From Robinsoniella peoriensis (lineage in GTDB: Bacteria > Bacillota > Clostridia > Lachnospirales > Lachnospiraceae): DNA of 64,000 bases. The stretch lies in assembly GCF_000797495.1 (NCBI RefSeq), contig NZ_JTGN01000007.1, positions 381,817-445,816 on the forward strand. Reading direction: 5' to 3'. The position numbers were made by a program, and so were the translations under genes. Below are positions 42,210-53,026 of the stretch, piece after piece; position 1 is the first letter of the stretch, and the number at the start of each line of letters is the position of its first letter. The notes beneath the pieces are model-generated. The model worked only from the letters and a program-made list of their open reading frames with translations, was not told the origin of the DNA and made no database searches.

Positions 42210-43241
42210 TTATTTCTTAGCAAGATATTTACGTACATCCAATGATACGGCAACGATAATAATTAAACCACGAATGATATATTGCCAGTATGGACTTACG
42301 CTGATAAAAATTAGTCCATAGTTGATAACCTGTAATAGAGTTGCTCCAATCAATACACCTGGAATGGTTCCCACACCCCCTGTAAAGGAAACCCCACCAA
42401 TTACACATGCTGAAATTGCGTCCAGCTCATAATTTAATCCGGTGTTGCTGGTTGTCGATCCTGATCTAGCAGCCTCTAAGAAACCTGCAATTCCATACAG
42501 CACACCAGAAATCATGAAGATAATCATAATATTTTTTACAACATTAACTCCAGACACTTCAGCTGCCTCCGGATTACCGCCAATTGCAAACATGTTTTTT
42601 CCAAGCTTTGTCTTATTCCAGATGATATACATAATTACTGCAATTACTGCCAGATAACATACCAGATATGGAATCTTAAATTCACTGGTAATTTGAAAAC
42701 CGCCCGTTACAAAATGAATATATCGCTGATCAAGATTAGCAACCGGCTGTGCCCCAAGCGGCGGGCGATCAATATAAAGACAAGATACACCATATGCTAT
42801 TAACTGAGTGCCCAAAGTAATTATAAATGCATGTACCTTCAACTTAGCAACACCAAACCCATTGATTAATCCAAATATAACTCCTACCGCAATTGCACCC
42901 AGCAGAGGAACAAACAGCGGTAATGCCGGAAGGTTTGGATACATTCTTGCTGCATATGTAGTTGACTGCAGCAAAGATGCTGAAATGATCGCTGTAAGAC
43001 CTAAGATACGGCCGGCAGAAAGGTCCGTTCCCTGTAGTACGATCAACCCTGCAACCCCTAACGCCAGAATAGCTCTTGTAGAAGCCTGGCTGAGTATATT
43101 CGTAAAATTACCAAGTGATAAAAAGCTTGGTTCTTTTATGATAAAGAAAACGATCATTAGTATCAATACAATATATAACGCGTATTTTATGAGAAATTCT
43201 CCAACGTTAAATTTCTTTCCTTCTGTTTTTAATTTTTCCAT
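42210..43241 (-). CDS. mglC: Galactose/glucose-type ABC permease
   Basis: 343 residues and about ten membrane segments. It belongs to the BPD_transp_2 (RbsC/MglC) family. Conserved blocks include GVAGLIVLQGTDLSAGRILG, GLINGFGVAKLKVHAFIITL, AIGGNPEAAEVSGVNV and the EAA-like GGVSFTGGVGTIPGVLIGA. It forms the dimeric channel of the Mgl importer, energised by the ATPase encoded 17 bases upstream. The order mglB-mglA-mglC matches the classical operon. Confidence 0.94.
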   Translation of the reverse strand: MEKLKTEGKKFNVGEFLIKYALYIVLILMIVFFIIKEPSFLSLGNFTNILSQASTRAILALGVAGLIVLQGTDLSAGRILGLTAIISASLLQSTTYAARMYPNLPALPLFVPLLGAIAVGVIFGLINGFGVAKLKVHAFIITLGTQLIAYGVSCLYIDRPPLGAQPVANLDQRYIHFVTGGFQITSEFKIPYLVCYLAVIAVIMYIIWNKTKLGKNMFAIGGNPEAAEVSGVNVVKNIMIIFMISGVLYGIAGFLEAARSGSTTSNTGLNYELDAISACVIGGVSFTGGVGTIPGVLIGATLLQVINYGLIFISVSPYWQYIIRGLIIIVAVSLDVRKYLAKK

Positions 43242-43258
43242 ATCTGCACCTTCCGTTC

Positions 43259-44755
43259 TTAAACATATTTCGCTGCCTGAGCCATAATCCGCTCCTGATC
43301 CAGCTCTTCAGTATTTGTAATTCCCGACACATGTCCATTTGACATAACTAGTATACGGTCACAGATGCCTAGCAGCTCGGGCATCTCAGAAGAAACCATG
43401 ATTACTCCTTTTCCTTTTGCAGCCAGGTCAATAATCAACTGATAAATTTCATACTTCGCACCAACATCAATTCCTCTTGTTGGTTCATCTAAAAGTAAGA
43501 TCTCCGGCTCTGTTAATAACCATCTTCCTATAATTACCTTTTGTTGATTTCCACCGGATAAACTTCGTATTGCTGTCTTTTGGGATGGGGTTTTAACATT
43601 CATACTGTCAATTACCCATTTAGTATCTTCTATCATTTTTCTGTTATCTAACAGTCCCATTTTACTATAACGGTCTATATTAGCGATTATGCTATTAAAA
43701 AGAATATTCAGACCGCCAAAAATACCTGTCGCACGACGCTCTTCTGTCAGAAGGGCAAATCCATTTTTAATTGCTGTTCTGGAATCTTTATTATCGACAG
43801 GTTTTCCGTGGAGCAGGATCTCACCCTCGCTCTTATGGGCAATGCCGAAAATGGTTTCGATTAACTCTGTTCTCCTGGATCCTACCAGACCTGCAATTCC
43901 AAGAATTTCTCCCTTATGAAGTTCAAAAGATGCATCAATAACGGAGGGCTGGTATTTCCCGGTTAAATGTTTTACCTCCAGAATGACTTCTCCCATTTTA
44001 TTGGTCTTAGGCGGAAAACGGTTAGTCAGATCACGTCCAACCATCAGCTTAATGATCTTATCCGTGGTCAGTTCTGCCGCAGATTTGGTATCTACCCACT
44101 GTCCGTCACGCATGATGGTAACTTCGTCTGATATTTCCAAGATCTCTTCCATTTTATGAGATATGTATACAATTGCACATCCCTGGTCTCTTAAACGGTT
44201 AATAATGCGAAACAGATGATCTACTTCTTCCTGAGTAAGAGAAGAGGTCGGCTCATCTAATACCAGAATCTTCGCATTGTAAGATACCGCTTTGGCGATT
44301 TCTACCATCTGTCTTTGGGATACAGACAGCTTCGCCATTTTTGATTTGGGATCTACATCGATTTCTAATTTATCAAATACTTTTTTTGTTTCCTCATACA
44401 TAGAACGCTGACTGATAATCCCACCTTTGCTTGGATATCTTCCCAGCCAGATATTATCCATAACATCTCTTTGCAATACCTGATTCAATTCCTGATGTAC
44501 CATTGCAACTCCATTTTCCATTGCCTGTTTGGGATTGGAAAATTTAGTCTTCTTTCCCTCTACGATTATCTCTCCGCCATCTTCATCATAGACACCAAAT
44601 AAACATTTCATTAAGGTAGACTTTCCGGCGCCGTTTTCACCCATCAGTGCATGGACGGTGCCAGGCCTTAATTTTAACTGTGCATGATCAAGGGCTTTTA
44701 CACCTGGAAACTGCTTTTCAATATCTATCATTTCCAAAACATATTTTTCTGCCAT
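43259..44755 (-). CDS. mglA: Galactose/glucose-type ABC ATPase (two nucleotide-binding domains)
   Basis: 498 residues with duplicated ATPase domains. The first domain has Walker A GENGAGKST, LSVSQRQMVEIAKAVS and Walker B ILVLDEPTSSL. The second has a degenerate Walker A (GLVGSRRTE), the signature LSGGNQQKVIIGRWL and ILLLDEPTRGIDVG. This is the architecture of MglA/RbsA sugar importers. It powers mglC. The gene lies 78 bases after mglB. Confidence 0.95.
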   Translation of the reverse strand: MAEKYVLEMIDIEKQFPGVKALDHAQLKLRPGTVHALMGENGAGKSTLMKCLFGVYDEDGGEIIVEGKKTKFSNPKQAMENGVAMVHQELNQVLQRDVMDNIWLGRYPSKGGIISQRSMYEETKKVFDKLEIDVDPKSKMAKLSVSQRQMVEIAKAVSYNAKILVLDEPTSSLTQEEVDHLFRIINRLRDQGCAIVYISHKMEEILEISDEVTIMRDGQWVDTKSAAELTTDKIIKLMVGRDLTNRFPPKTNKMGEVILEVKHLTGKYQPSVIDASFELHKGEILGIAGLVGSRRTELIETIFGIAHKSEGEILLHGKPVDNKDSRTAIKNGFALLTEERRATGIFGGLNILFNSIIANIDRYSKMGLLDNRKMIEDTKWVIDSMNVKTPSQKTAIRSLSGGNQQKVIIGRWLLTEPEILLLDEPTRGIDVGAKYEIYQLIIDLAAKGKGVIMVSSEMPELLGICDRILVMSNGHVSGITNTEELDQERIMAQAAKYV

Positions 44756-44833
44756 ATTCCATTCACCACTTTTCCTTTACTTAGCAACTGCACAATGAAG
44801 ATTACCTACACTGTGCAGTTACCTATTCCATAT

Positions 44834-45961
44834 TTATTTGCCTGTAAATTCCTGATAAGGGATACGGATTGCATATCCGGTATCATCAAACTGATATTCT
44901 GTTCCATCAATAGCACTTTTGCCTTCAGCCAGGTTCATGCCTGTTGTAAATAACGCTTCTGCCATTGCAGGTGCATCCTGAAGAACTGTTCCAGACATAA
45001 AGCCCTGTTTGATTAAATCCTGTGCTGCTTCTGTTGCATCTACGCCATATACCGGTATAAATTTTTCTGCATCGCCATTGTTATATCCCTGTGCCTGTAA
45101 CGCTGCGATAGCCCCCTGTGCCATTCCATCGTTATTTGCAATAACTACTTCAATCTTATCACCTAATTTAGAAAGCCATGCTTCGGTTGCATTCTGTGCC
45201 AGAGACTGATCCCAGTTACAAACCTGAATTTCCAGCTGCTCTGTTTTAATCCCTGCTTCTTCTACTGTCTTAACAGAATATTCTGTTCTTGCAACTGCTT
45301 CCGGGTTATCCGGCTCACCTTTTAACATTACATACTGCAGAACGCCATCGCCGTTTTTATCATATTTAGCTGTATCTGAGCTCCAAAGGTCTGCAATCAT
45401 CTTGCCCTGGATAATCCCCGCATCTTTTGCATTGGTACCTACAAAACATGCTTTGTCATAAGATTTAATTGCTGCCTGGTCAACTGGCTCTCTGTTAAAG
45501 AATACAACCGGCTTGTCCGCTGCTTTGATTTTATCCACTACGGTCTGAGCCGCTCCGGTATCATTTAAATTAACCATTAGAAGATCCACATCTTTTTGAA
45601 GAATGGTATCAATACTGTCATTCTGTGTAGGCTGGTCACCCTTACCGTCATAGAAGGTAAAGTTAACCTTGTCCGGATTTTCTTTTTGAATCTTTTCCAG
45701 ATTCTGTCTAACGGTAGAGATATAAGTATCATCAAATTTATAAAGAAATACTCCTACTTCCTTTACCCCGGCTGTATCTCCGCTTCCTTCATCTGTCTTT
45801 GCAGTGTCTCCCTGAGCTTCTTTTGTTTCAGCAGTTGTACCTGCTTCTGTGGTTTTCGTTGTTGAATTTGATTCTGTGGTTGAAGAACCACAACCTGCCA
45901 ATAAAGCTACTGATGTACATGCCGCTAAACCTAGTGCTAAAAATCTTTTTGTCTTTCTCAT
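44834..45961 (-). CDS. mglB: Galactose/glucose-binding lipoprotein
   Basis: 375 residues from the ATG at 45961, preceded by GGGAGG; an in-frame start 36 bases upstream has no such site. The signal peptide ends ALLAGCGSS, a lipobox. A Thr/Glu/Asp-rich linker (about 27 to 60) leads to the binding domain: VGVFLYKFDDTYISTVRQNL, FFNREPVDQ, the calcium loop DKNGDGVLQYVMLKGE, and VVIANNDGMAQGAIAAL. These match glucose/galactose-binding proteins. It is the first gene of the operon. TGTACA occurs twice in the leader (around 45981-45997) and could be an operator. Confidence 0.93.
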   Translation of the reverse strand: MRKTKRFLALGLAACTSVALLAGCGSSTTESNSTTKTTEAGTTAETKEAQGDTAKTDEGSGDTAGVKEVGVFLYKFDDTYISTVRQNLEKIQKENPDKVNFTFYDGKGDQPTQNDSIDTILQKDVDLLMVNLNDTGAAQTVVDKIKAADKPVVFFNREPVDQAAIKSYDKACFVGTNAKDAGIIQGKMIADLWSSDTAKYDKNGDGVLQYVMLKGEPDNPEAVARTEYSVKTVEEAGIKTEQLEIQVCNWDQSLAQNATEAWLSKLGDKIEVVIANNDGMAQGAIAALQAQGYNNGDAEKFIPVYGVDATEAAQDLIKQGFMSGTVLQDAPAMAEALFTTGMNLAEGKSAIDGTEYQFDDTGYAIRIPYQEFTGK

Positions 45962-46098
45962 GGAATGTCCTCCCTTTTCTTTGTACATTTTGTACATGTT
46001 TTATATTCATCTTTCGTTGTTATTATATATTTTTTGGCCATAATACTCCATACAAATTTATTAGGAAAAATATAGAATTTCTTAAGCAAAAACAGTGA

Positions 46099-46146
46099 AA
46101 AAATAGATCCTCTTCTATAAAAACTTATAGATGAGGACCTATTTTA
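46099..46146 (-). terminator. Terminator of the GH101 gene
   Basis: On the - strand, AAATAG-TCCTC-CTATAAG segments pair with their complements to give a long stem ending in ATTTTTTC. Confidence 0.85.
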
Positions 46147-46195
46147 TCATCTTACTTTTTTATTTCGGGCATATCCAGATCATCGTTTCGAATGA

Positions 46196-49100
46196 TTATT
46201 TTGCTTGCAATTTGATCTCGTTGCTGTACTTACCATAAACATTCTTACCTTTTGATTTCCTGTAAGCACGTACTCTGTAAGTATAAGTTTTTCCTTTTTT
46301 CACTTTCTTATCTTTAAAAATGGTGGTATCACGGTCTACAATTCCAATACGGCTCCAGGTTTTGCCTGTTTTCCTGTAAATTCGGTATCCGGTTACAACA
46401 GAAGATACTTTTTTCCATGTTACTTTTACGCTTCCTTTTGATGCCTTGGCTCTTATAGCCGGGCTCTGGGGAACTGCTTTAATGGAAACTTTTTTATACT
46501 TGCTGTAAACTGTTTTACCATCTGCTTTCTTATATGCCTTTACTGCAAATTTGTATTTCTTACCAAGCTCAGCTTTTTTGTATACATAGGATGTAGTGCT
46601 GTTTTTCTTGATTGTTTTAACTGTTTTCCATCCCTTGCTGGTCTCGTTCATTACTACGTATCCGTCAGCATCAGCAACTTTATTCCAGCTTAATTTAATG
46701 TATCTGGAAGCCTGATTTGCCGCTTTTACAGTTACGGTAGATGCCTGCACCTTCGCTGCTGCTTCTTTGTCTGGGTCTGCTTTTAATCCCTGAATTGCTT
46801 TTGTCAGCGCTGCAGTCTGGGCATCGATTGCTGCCTGGGTTGCTTTTGGATCTGCCGCTACTTTTTCTGCTGCTGCAATAGCTGCAGTTAATGCATTAAA
46901 GGATGCATCGGTATAGTTGCCTTTTTTAATTGCCTTTGCTTCAGCAATCTTAGCGTTTAATGCAGTCTTAGACGGCTGTGGTGTTACAACTTGCAGGTTC
47001 TTAATTGCTGCATCCAGTGCTTTTACCTGGGCATCGATTGCTGCCTGGGTTGCTTTTGGATCGGCTGCTACTTTTTCTGCTGCTGCGATAGCTGCAGTTA
47101 ATGCATTAAAGGATGCATCGGTATAGTCGCCTTTTTTAATTGCCTTGGCTTCAGCAATTTTAGCATTTAATTCTGTCTTTGTTGTTTCCTGTACTTTTAC
47201 CATCTGCACTTTTCCAACAACAGAAGAACTCTCTGCCTTAACTTCTACTTCAGCTGCTCCTGCCTCGTAACCAGCTTTTGTAAATGCCAGCTTATAAGTT
47301 CCGTAAGGAATTTTGCTAAAGTTATAGATACCGTTCAGATTGGTAATCGTAGAAGCAATTTCATTGCCGTCTGCGTCTGTTAATGCTACATTTACCTGAT
47401 AAATTGGTGTATCATTTTCATCTGTAATAGAACCTTCAATTGCATTTGAATTTTCTACTGCATCTAAGCTTGTTACTTCCAGGTTGTCAAAGATCATGCT
47501 GCCGCCGTTGCGTTTGTTAAATCCTACGGATCCTGCTTCATTAAATAATCCGCTCACAACTGCCTCGTTCATGACTTTCTGTCCGTCTACCCAGAGGGAA
47601 AGTTTGTTTCCAACTAACTGTGTCTTAATGTGGCTTGTCTTTCCGATTTCCATATTCGGTCCGCTGAACATTCCGGAATAGTTGTTATCTGTACCATTCC
47701 AGTATTCCCAGAACCATTTGCCTTCAGAATCACCATATCCCACATAAAGTCTCTGGTTATGGTTATTTGCTCTTAATACAAAGCCGAAACGAAGCGGGCT
47801 TGCCTGAGGCGTTACATCTGCTTCAAAGATTCCGTCTTTAAATTTCGGTGCTGCTGTGTCAATAATACTTGGGCGGTCGGAGCCAAATGAGGCTTTCAGC
47901 GCGCCGCTGCCATTATACTGCACGGATTCGATTTCAACCTGGGATGGATTGCCTGCCAGATTTTGAATACTGTCTACTCCATTTTCGAAGTAATTGAAGT
48001 ATTCCGGAATCTCTTTCACCTGAAGTGTGAAATCAAAGGTGGTCATCAAATCTGCCACCGGTGTTACCTGCTGTGCGTAAAGGGATGCATAACCATCTTT
48101 TACAACCTTTGCAGAATAATTACGGATAAAGATATTCTCTAACTTGTAGCTGCCCTTGTCATCCGTGCGGATTTCAATTGGAGCCAGGTTATTGGAGGAA
48201 AGTGTAATCTGTGTGTCTGCAATTGGTTTTCCATCTGCATCTTTGACTGTTCCGCTGACGGAACCAATAATTGCAACCAGCTTTTCAGTTGCAGATGTCA
48301 GTTTATCAGTTGCTGTTTCAACCTGTTCTTTTGTCGCATTCTGGTTGTTTAAAACTTCTTCTGCTTCTGCTAAAGCTTCCGCAAATACACCCCAGGTTTC
48401 ATTTGTGTAATCCTGCTGGAATTTTGTGTTTGCTGTGTTAATTGCTCTTTGCAGATCTCCTTTTTGGATATCGCTCACTTCAATTACCAGGTCATCCAGA
48501 ATAAAATCTTTGTAACCGCTGAAGTTTTTCGCTCCATCACCTGCACTGGCATATTCTTTCAGATCCGGTGCTGTACTGGTTGAATAAATACCAAACCAGG
48601 ACTGTCCGGATTCTCCTCCGATTAAGGAGAAGCTATATTCCTTTGTCTGACCAATTGCTTCCGGCATGGTGTATAACTGAGTATTGCCTGCAAATTCTCC
48701 TTCGCCTACCGTTACTTTATAGGTGTCCCTGCTTCCCATCTGATATTTGAACTTGACGTTATAGGTAACACCCGGCTCAAAATGGAAGTTCTGCGGAATT
48801 GTCTGGTAGATCATGGAATTGTTGGAGGTAAGTCCATTGATTTTAACAGACCAGTCGCCATTTAATACATCGTCTAATTTCTTCTGTCCCTGTTCATTCG
48901 CGTTATATCCAGCCTGGGTATACGGTGCATGAAGCTCAGAGAGATGGATACGGTTGTCGGTAACTGCGCCGGCACCTGAGCCCGGACCTGCAATTACAAA
49001 TGGGAAAATACCCTGGGCATTATTTTCAAAATCCTGCTGGAACATGGTAACCATACCGTTCTTGTCTGTTTCTTTTACAAGATCCATACCGGTTTCCACA

Positions 49101-52100
49101 ACACGCAGATCATCAAAATACGTGTCTCCGTCACCTTGATCCCGTTTCAGAGTCAAAGTAACTTCACCGCCTGCCGGTGCTTCAAAGAATACATACATAT
49201 TCTGAACATAGCTGGTTCCGCCTGTTGTAGCTCCGCTTCCCGTATGATGTTGATTTGATGAAACGATATTCTGTACAATAGAGCGTCCCGTATAATTAGA
49301 AGCAATTTCCTTGCCATCTGCATTTACGGTCATATATGCTTTCGCATTGCTTCTGTTATCAACTCCTACATACAGTGCATATTTCTTTCCTGCTTCCAGA
49401 TTTGTTAAAGCCTTACTGGTTACGGATACGTCGCCGCTTAATTTTAACATCGGGTTTTCGCTGGAGTTACGGAAGATTTCAGCCAGACCGGTTCCTGCTT
49501 TTGTCCAGTAAGAATCCAGACTGCCGCTGTTGAATCCAACATCATAAATATATGGTGTGGACTGCCAGTCTACCGGAAGCTGTCCTTGTTCGCCCTGGTA
49601 TACAACGTAAGGTGTCTCTGCTTTCATATTTGCTAAGGTTACATGACCATTGGCTACCGGAACTACGGTTTTATTCTGTTTGCCCTCATCGGTCAGTTCA
49701 TATACAACAACATTTGCAAGGCCTTCCCATCCGCCTGGAAGTTCCCAGGTAGTATCGCCGCCTTTGGTATTCCAGTGATACAGTTTTTCCTCTGATGCAA
49801 TCTCGCCGTTTGTATCCCAATACCATGGAAGCAGATAAGTCTCATCTCCCGGATTAGATCCGTCACCGCCGGTAGGTGCACCTTTGGAAACTACTTTTCC
49901 ATTTAATGTGATTGTTCTGGAACGGTAAGCCTTAAGATTTCCTGCGTAATCATTGGAATCTCTGGATACAACAACGGTATTCTCTTTTGCGTCATCCTGC
50001 AGTGTGATTTCCATTTCCGGTGTCCACTGGAAGGTTCCGCCGCCGTTCTTCATAGTTACCGGCTCTCCGTCTACCCACTTCATTACCTTATAATGTTGCA
50101 GGAATTTGGTCAGTACGTTATGGGTAAATGTGGTATTGATATAGTTGCTGTAATCGGTTCTTCCACTCCAGCCCTCAAAGTCGGTCATGTTTAATCCACC
50201 CAGCAGAGGTGACTGTGCAGCGCCGTTATAGCTTGGGTAATCAGCAACCCAGGAATCCTTCTGGTGGTTACGTAAGAATCTCATTACTTCACTGTTCTGT
50301 CCCTTTGCTGCATATCCGCCATACCCCAGATCTGCTGCCCAGTGCTGCAAAGTAGAATCATATTCCTGTGTGGGACCCCATTCTGTGGTAAAGCGCCAGC
50401 CATGGTCATTCATCTGTTTTGCAATCTTTCTGGATTCCCATGCATCCTCATTTCCACTGGTATTATTTCCCCACACATCCAGGTAGATAAAGTCCAGATT
50501 ATTTCCAACTTTTGCCTTTAGTTCATCTAACCTGCCTTCACGCCTGTCGCTTGCAAGATCATACATACCATTGATACCGATTCCCTGATCTAACCAGTTC
50601 CAGCCAAAATTGTGTCTGGATAAATCATCATCGAAAGCTTTTGCTTCCGGATACATTTCACTTGCATTGATGTGGATACCAAACCGTGCGCCTAATGCCC
50701 CGCCTTCGGTCATTAATTCGTTCATATCCTTGGCACCGCCGATTCTTTCACCGATATTACCATAATCGGGATGTCCGGAATCATGTCCTTCGGAACCGTA
50801 ACCTTTTAAAATGATGCTCTGTCCCAGTCCATCAGTATTCAGATAAACACGTTTCACACCATCTAATGTTGTAAGGAATGGGTTGGCTGCCTCACTTCCA
50901 AAATTCATTGCGATACGCTGTGATACTAAGTCAGGCACTTCCTCTGATTTAAACGGATTGTTCATGATTGCACGATATGCAATTGCACCATCCTGCCAGT
51001 CAATCTGATCATCCGCATTCTCATCACCGGTAATGACTACTTTTGCGCTTGGCATAACATCTTTATCATGTTCTACTACATACGCTTTTTTCACTTCATT
51101 GACTGAAGGTTCTACCTTGCGGTCATAATACCATAAGGTGCTGGAAAGCCCCAGTGATTTGCCGGCAGCCAGATTCGTTGTTTCCGCCCAGACTCTGGTA
51201 TTGCTGGATCCGCCGGAACCAACATAAGCTGCTTTATGTGTACCGTTATACTCTGAATTACTCCACAATCCGGCACTTAATTCATCATTGGATACAAAAC
51301 CATACATGAAATCTTCCTTGGAAAATGTCATGCCGTCTTTCACATCCACATAGCTGTCACCGGAGATGGAGGTATTGCTGGATACCTTAGCTGCCTTTAA
51401 GTTTGCGCCCTTTTGGGTGCTTCTTACAGAAATCAGGCTGTGATGGGGTATTTCAATCGTCTGAACCGGATATACATCATTATCCAGGTTATTCAAAACC
51501 TTCGTAATGTCAAATGACAGTTCATTATCTTTTACTGCGATTATGGCAGTCAGAACAGCATCAATATTCTGTCCTTTTAAAGTCATCGTATAGGTAGCTT
51601 TATCCTTATCAAACTTCACATCCAGATTATCTTCCGTTACCTTAATTTCGGTCCCATTGATTTTAATTACATCGATAGCTTCGGTCTGACCGTAGAATAC
51701 TTTTCCCTTTAAATCACCTTTCATGGTGTATTTTACAACACTTGGGAATTTCTCTGCCACATCAACATCCATTTGATCGGAGGAGATTGTTCGATAGGCT
51801 ACTTCCGGTGCTTTTTCCAGTACAATATTTTCAACCGCAACAGCACCTTCAGTTACCGTAATTTCCTTTTCAGCAACAAGATATCCTTCTTTTGTGACGG
51901 TAACTTTATACTTTCCAGCTGCCACATCAGCAAAATTATAATTACCATCTTTATCGGTTTGAACAGTCTTGCCGTTTAATTTTACCGTTGCACCTTCTAC
52001 CGCCTGTGTTTTCCCATCCACATTTTCCATTACTTTACCGGATACGGCAAATGTTTCTGCTTCGGCCTGACCAGTATAATGAATGTCTTTCAAATAGACG

Positions 52101-53026
52101 TCTGTGAGTTCAGTTCCAAATGTCCCTGCCTTAATACCTATTTGATTTCCCTGTTCTACAATTTTGCTAAAATCAACATCACTGAATAAAGCAGTTCCAT
52201 CTACATAGAAATTAGCCTTTTTATCTGCAGTCCATTCCACTTTAACCTTCACGGTAGAACCTGCAGCAGGTACGGTGCCAACATTGGGACTCCATGGGTC
52301 AGTTGCTTCCCCGTATTTCTGCCAATACCAGCCGGATGCATTGTAACCAAAGAACATACCGTGGTTCTGGTTATTGTATCCTATGTAAATACCGGTACGA
52401 TTCAGGCTCCCTGCCTGTTCTGTCTTGAAATTTGCTTCAAAGTATCCCGCTTCATTAAAATTATATTCTTTCCCATTTGTAAAAATAGCAGGAGGATTAG
52501 TTGCACTTGGGTTATTTCCATTAGCTGATCCGGATTTTAAATGAAGGTATCCATCTGCCACTTCACAGATTTCTCCACCTTTTTGCGTGGAAGTATCCTG
52601 TGCCCAGCTATCATGAATACCATCCTCCAGAGCGCCTTTGTTGTTTTCCTCAGTAGTTTCCTGCTTTGCATCAAGAGGCATTTCTGTTTCTGCCAGTGCT
52701 TCAGATTCGGATTCAGTAACGATTTCTGTCTCTGTTTCAGACTGTGATTCTTGTACTTTTGAATCATTTTCTGAAGAATCAGACTCATCATTTGCTTCTG
52801 TTAAATTCGTTTCTCCCGTCTCATTTTCTCCCTCTGACGGCTCAGTTTCAACACCATTATCAGCCGCATTTTTGGCACCACCCGGTACCACTTCCGCTTC
52901 CATATTTACGTCTTGTGATTCTGTTCCATTGCCTTCCGCGTATGCCGTAGCAGGTAATGCAGAGCTCAAAACCATAGACATGGATAGCATAAAACTTAGT
53001 GACTTAGTTAAGTTTTTTCTCTTCAT
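46196..53026 (-). CDS. Secreted GH101 endo-alpha-N-acetylgalactosaminidase
   Basis: Releases Gal-beta-1,3-GalNAc from Ser/Thr-linked core-1 mucin glycans. 2276 residues. A signal peptide (1 to 30) is followed by a Glu/Ser/Thr-rich linker (31 to 140), a lectin-like module (about 145 to 310) and a carboxypeptidase-regulatory-like module (320 to 405). The catalytic region comes next. FIYLDVWGNN has the nucleophile Asp850, and FTTEWGPTQEYDST has the acid/base Glu882. The 32-residue spacing equals that of the pneumococcal enzyme (Asp764, Glu796). Carbohydrate-binding-like modules (1080 to 1510), FIVAR, another regulatory-like and lectin-like module, two near-identical FIVAR repeats (about 1945 to 2080) and two fibronectin-like domains follow. 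No LPxTG is seen, so it is probably released or held non-covalently. Confidence 0.95.
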   Translation of the reverse strand: MKRKNLTKSLSFMLSMSMVLSSALPATAYAEGNGTESQDVNMEAEVVPGGAKNAADNGVETEPSEGENETGETNLTEANDESDSSENDSKVQESQSETETEIVTESESEALAETEMPLDAKQETTEENNKGALEDGIHDSWAQDTSTQKGGEICEVADGYLHLKSGSANGNNPSATNPPAIFTNGKEYNFNEAGYFEANFKTEQAGSLNRTGIYIGYNNQNHGMFFGYNASGWYWQKYGEATDPWSPNVGTVPAAGSTVKVKVEWTADKKANFYVDGTALFSDVDFSKIVEQGNQIGIKAGTFGTELTDVYLKDIHYTGQAEAETFAVSGKVMENVDGKTQAVEGATVKLNGKTVQTDKDGNYNFADVAAGKYKVTVTKEGYLVAEKEITVTEGAVAVENIVLEKAPEVAYRTISSDQMDVDVAEKFPSVVKYTMKGDLKGKVFYGQTEAIDVIKINGTEIKVTEDNLDVKFDKDKATYTMTLKGQNIDAVLTAIIAVKDNELSFDITKVLNNLDNDVYPVQTIEIPHHSLISVRSTQKGANLKAAKVSSNTSISGDSYVDVKDGMTFSKEDFMYGFVSNDELSAGLWSNSEYNGTHKAAYVGSGGSSNTRVWAETTNLAAGKSLGLSSTLWYYDRKVEPSVNEVKKAYVVEHDKDVMPSAKVVITGDENADDQIDWQDGAIAYRAIMNNPFKSEEVPDLVSQRIAMNFGSEAANPFLTTLDGVKRVYLNTDGLGQSIILKGYGSEGHDSGHPDYGNIGERIGGAKDMNELMTEGGALGARFGIHINASEMYPEAKAFDDDLSRHNFGWNWLDQGIGINGMYDLASDRREGRLDELKAKVGNNLDFIYLDVWGNNTSGNEDAWESRKIAKQMNDHGWRFTTEWGPTQEYDSTLQHWAADLGYGGYAAKGQNSEVMRFLRNHQKDSWVADYPSYNGAAQSPLLGGLNMTDFEGWSGRTDYSNYINTTFTHNVLTKFLQHYKVMKWVDGEPVTMKNGGGTFQWTPEMEITLQDDAKENTVVVSRDSNDYAGNLKAYRSRTITLNGKVVSKGAPTGGDGSNPGDETYLLPWYWDTNGEIASEEKLYHWNTKGGDTTWELPGGWEGLANVVVYELTDEGKQNKTVVPVANGHVTLANMKAETPYVVYQGEQGQLPVDWQSTPYIYDVGFNSGSLDSYWTKAGTGLAEIFRNSSENPMLKLSGDVSVTSKALTNLEAGKKYALYVGVDNRSNAKAYMTVNADGKEIASNYTGRSIVQNIVSSNQHHTGSGATTGGTSYVQNMYVFFEAPAGGEVTLTLKRDQGDGDTYFDDLRVVETGMDLVKETDKNGMVTMFQQDFENNAQGIFPFVIAGPGSGAGAVTDNRIHLSELHAPYTQAGYNANEQGQKKLDDVLNGDWSVKINGLTSNNSMIYQTIPQNFHFEPGVTYNVKFKYQMGSRDTYKVTVGEGEFAGNTQLYTMPEAIGQTKEYSFSLIGGESGQSWFGIYSTSTAPDLKEYASAGDGAKNFSGYKDFILDDLVIEVSDIQKGDLQRAINTANTKFQQDYTNETWGVFAEALAEAEEVLNNQNATKEQVETATDKLTSATEKLVAIIGSVSGTVKDADGKPIADTQITLSSNNLAPIEIRTDDKGSYKLENIFIRNYSAKVVKDGYASLYAQQVTPVADLMTTFDFTLQVKEIPEYFNYFENGVDSIQNLAGNPSQVEIESVQYNGSGALKASFGSDRPSIIDTAAPKFKDGIFEADVTPQASPLRFGFVLRANNHNQRLYVGYGDSEGKWFWEYWNGTDNNYSGMFSGPNMEIGKTSHIKTQLVGNKLSLWVDGQKVMNEAVVSGLFNEAGSVGFNKRNGGSMIFDNLEVTSLDAVENSNAIEGSITDENDTPIYQVNVALTDADGNEIASTITNLNGIYNFSKIPYGTYKLAFTKAGYEAGAAEVEVKAESSSVVGKVQMVKVQETTKTELNAKIAEAKAIKKGDYTDASFNALTAAIAAAEKVAADPKATQAAIDAQVKALDAAIKNLQVVTPQPSKTALNAKIAEAKAIKKGNYTDASFNALTAAIAAAEKVAADPKATQAAIDAQTAALTKAIQGLKADPDKEAAAKVQASTVTVKAANQASRYIKLSWNKVADADGYVVMNETSKGWKTVKTIKKNSTTSYVYKKAELGKKYKFAVKAYKKADGKTVYSKYKKVSIKAVPQSPAIRAKASKGSVKVTWKKVSSVVTGYRIYRKTGKTWSRIGIVDRDTTIFKDKKVKKGKTYTYRVRAYRKSKGKNVYGKYSNEIKLQAK
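46780..47185 (-). repeat. Duplicated FIVAR-coding segment inside GH101
   Basis: Two consecutive copies of about 200 bases encode KIAEAKAIKKG-x-YTDASFN and the rest of a FIVAR module almost identically, differing in a few codons. The near-identity at DNA level points to a recent duplication or ongoing homogenisation. Confidence 0.9.
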
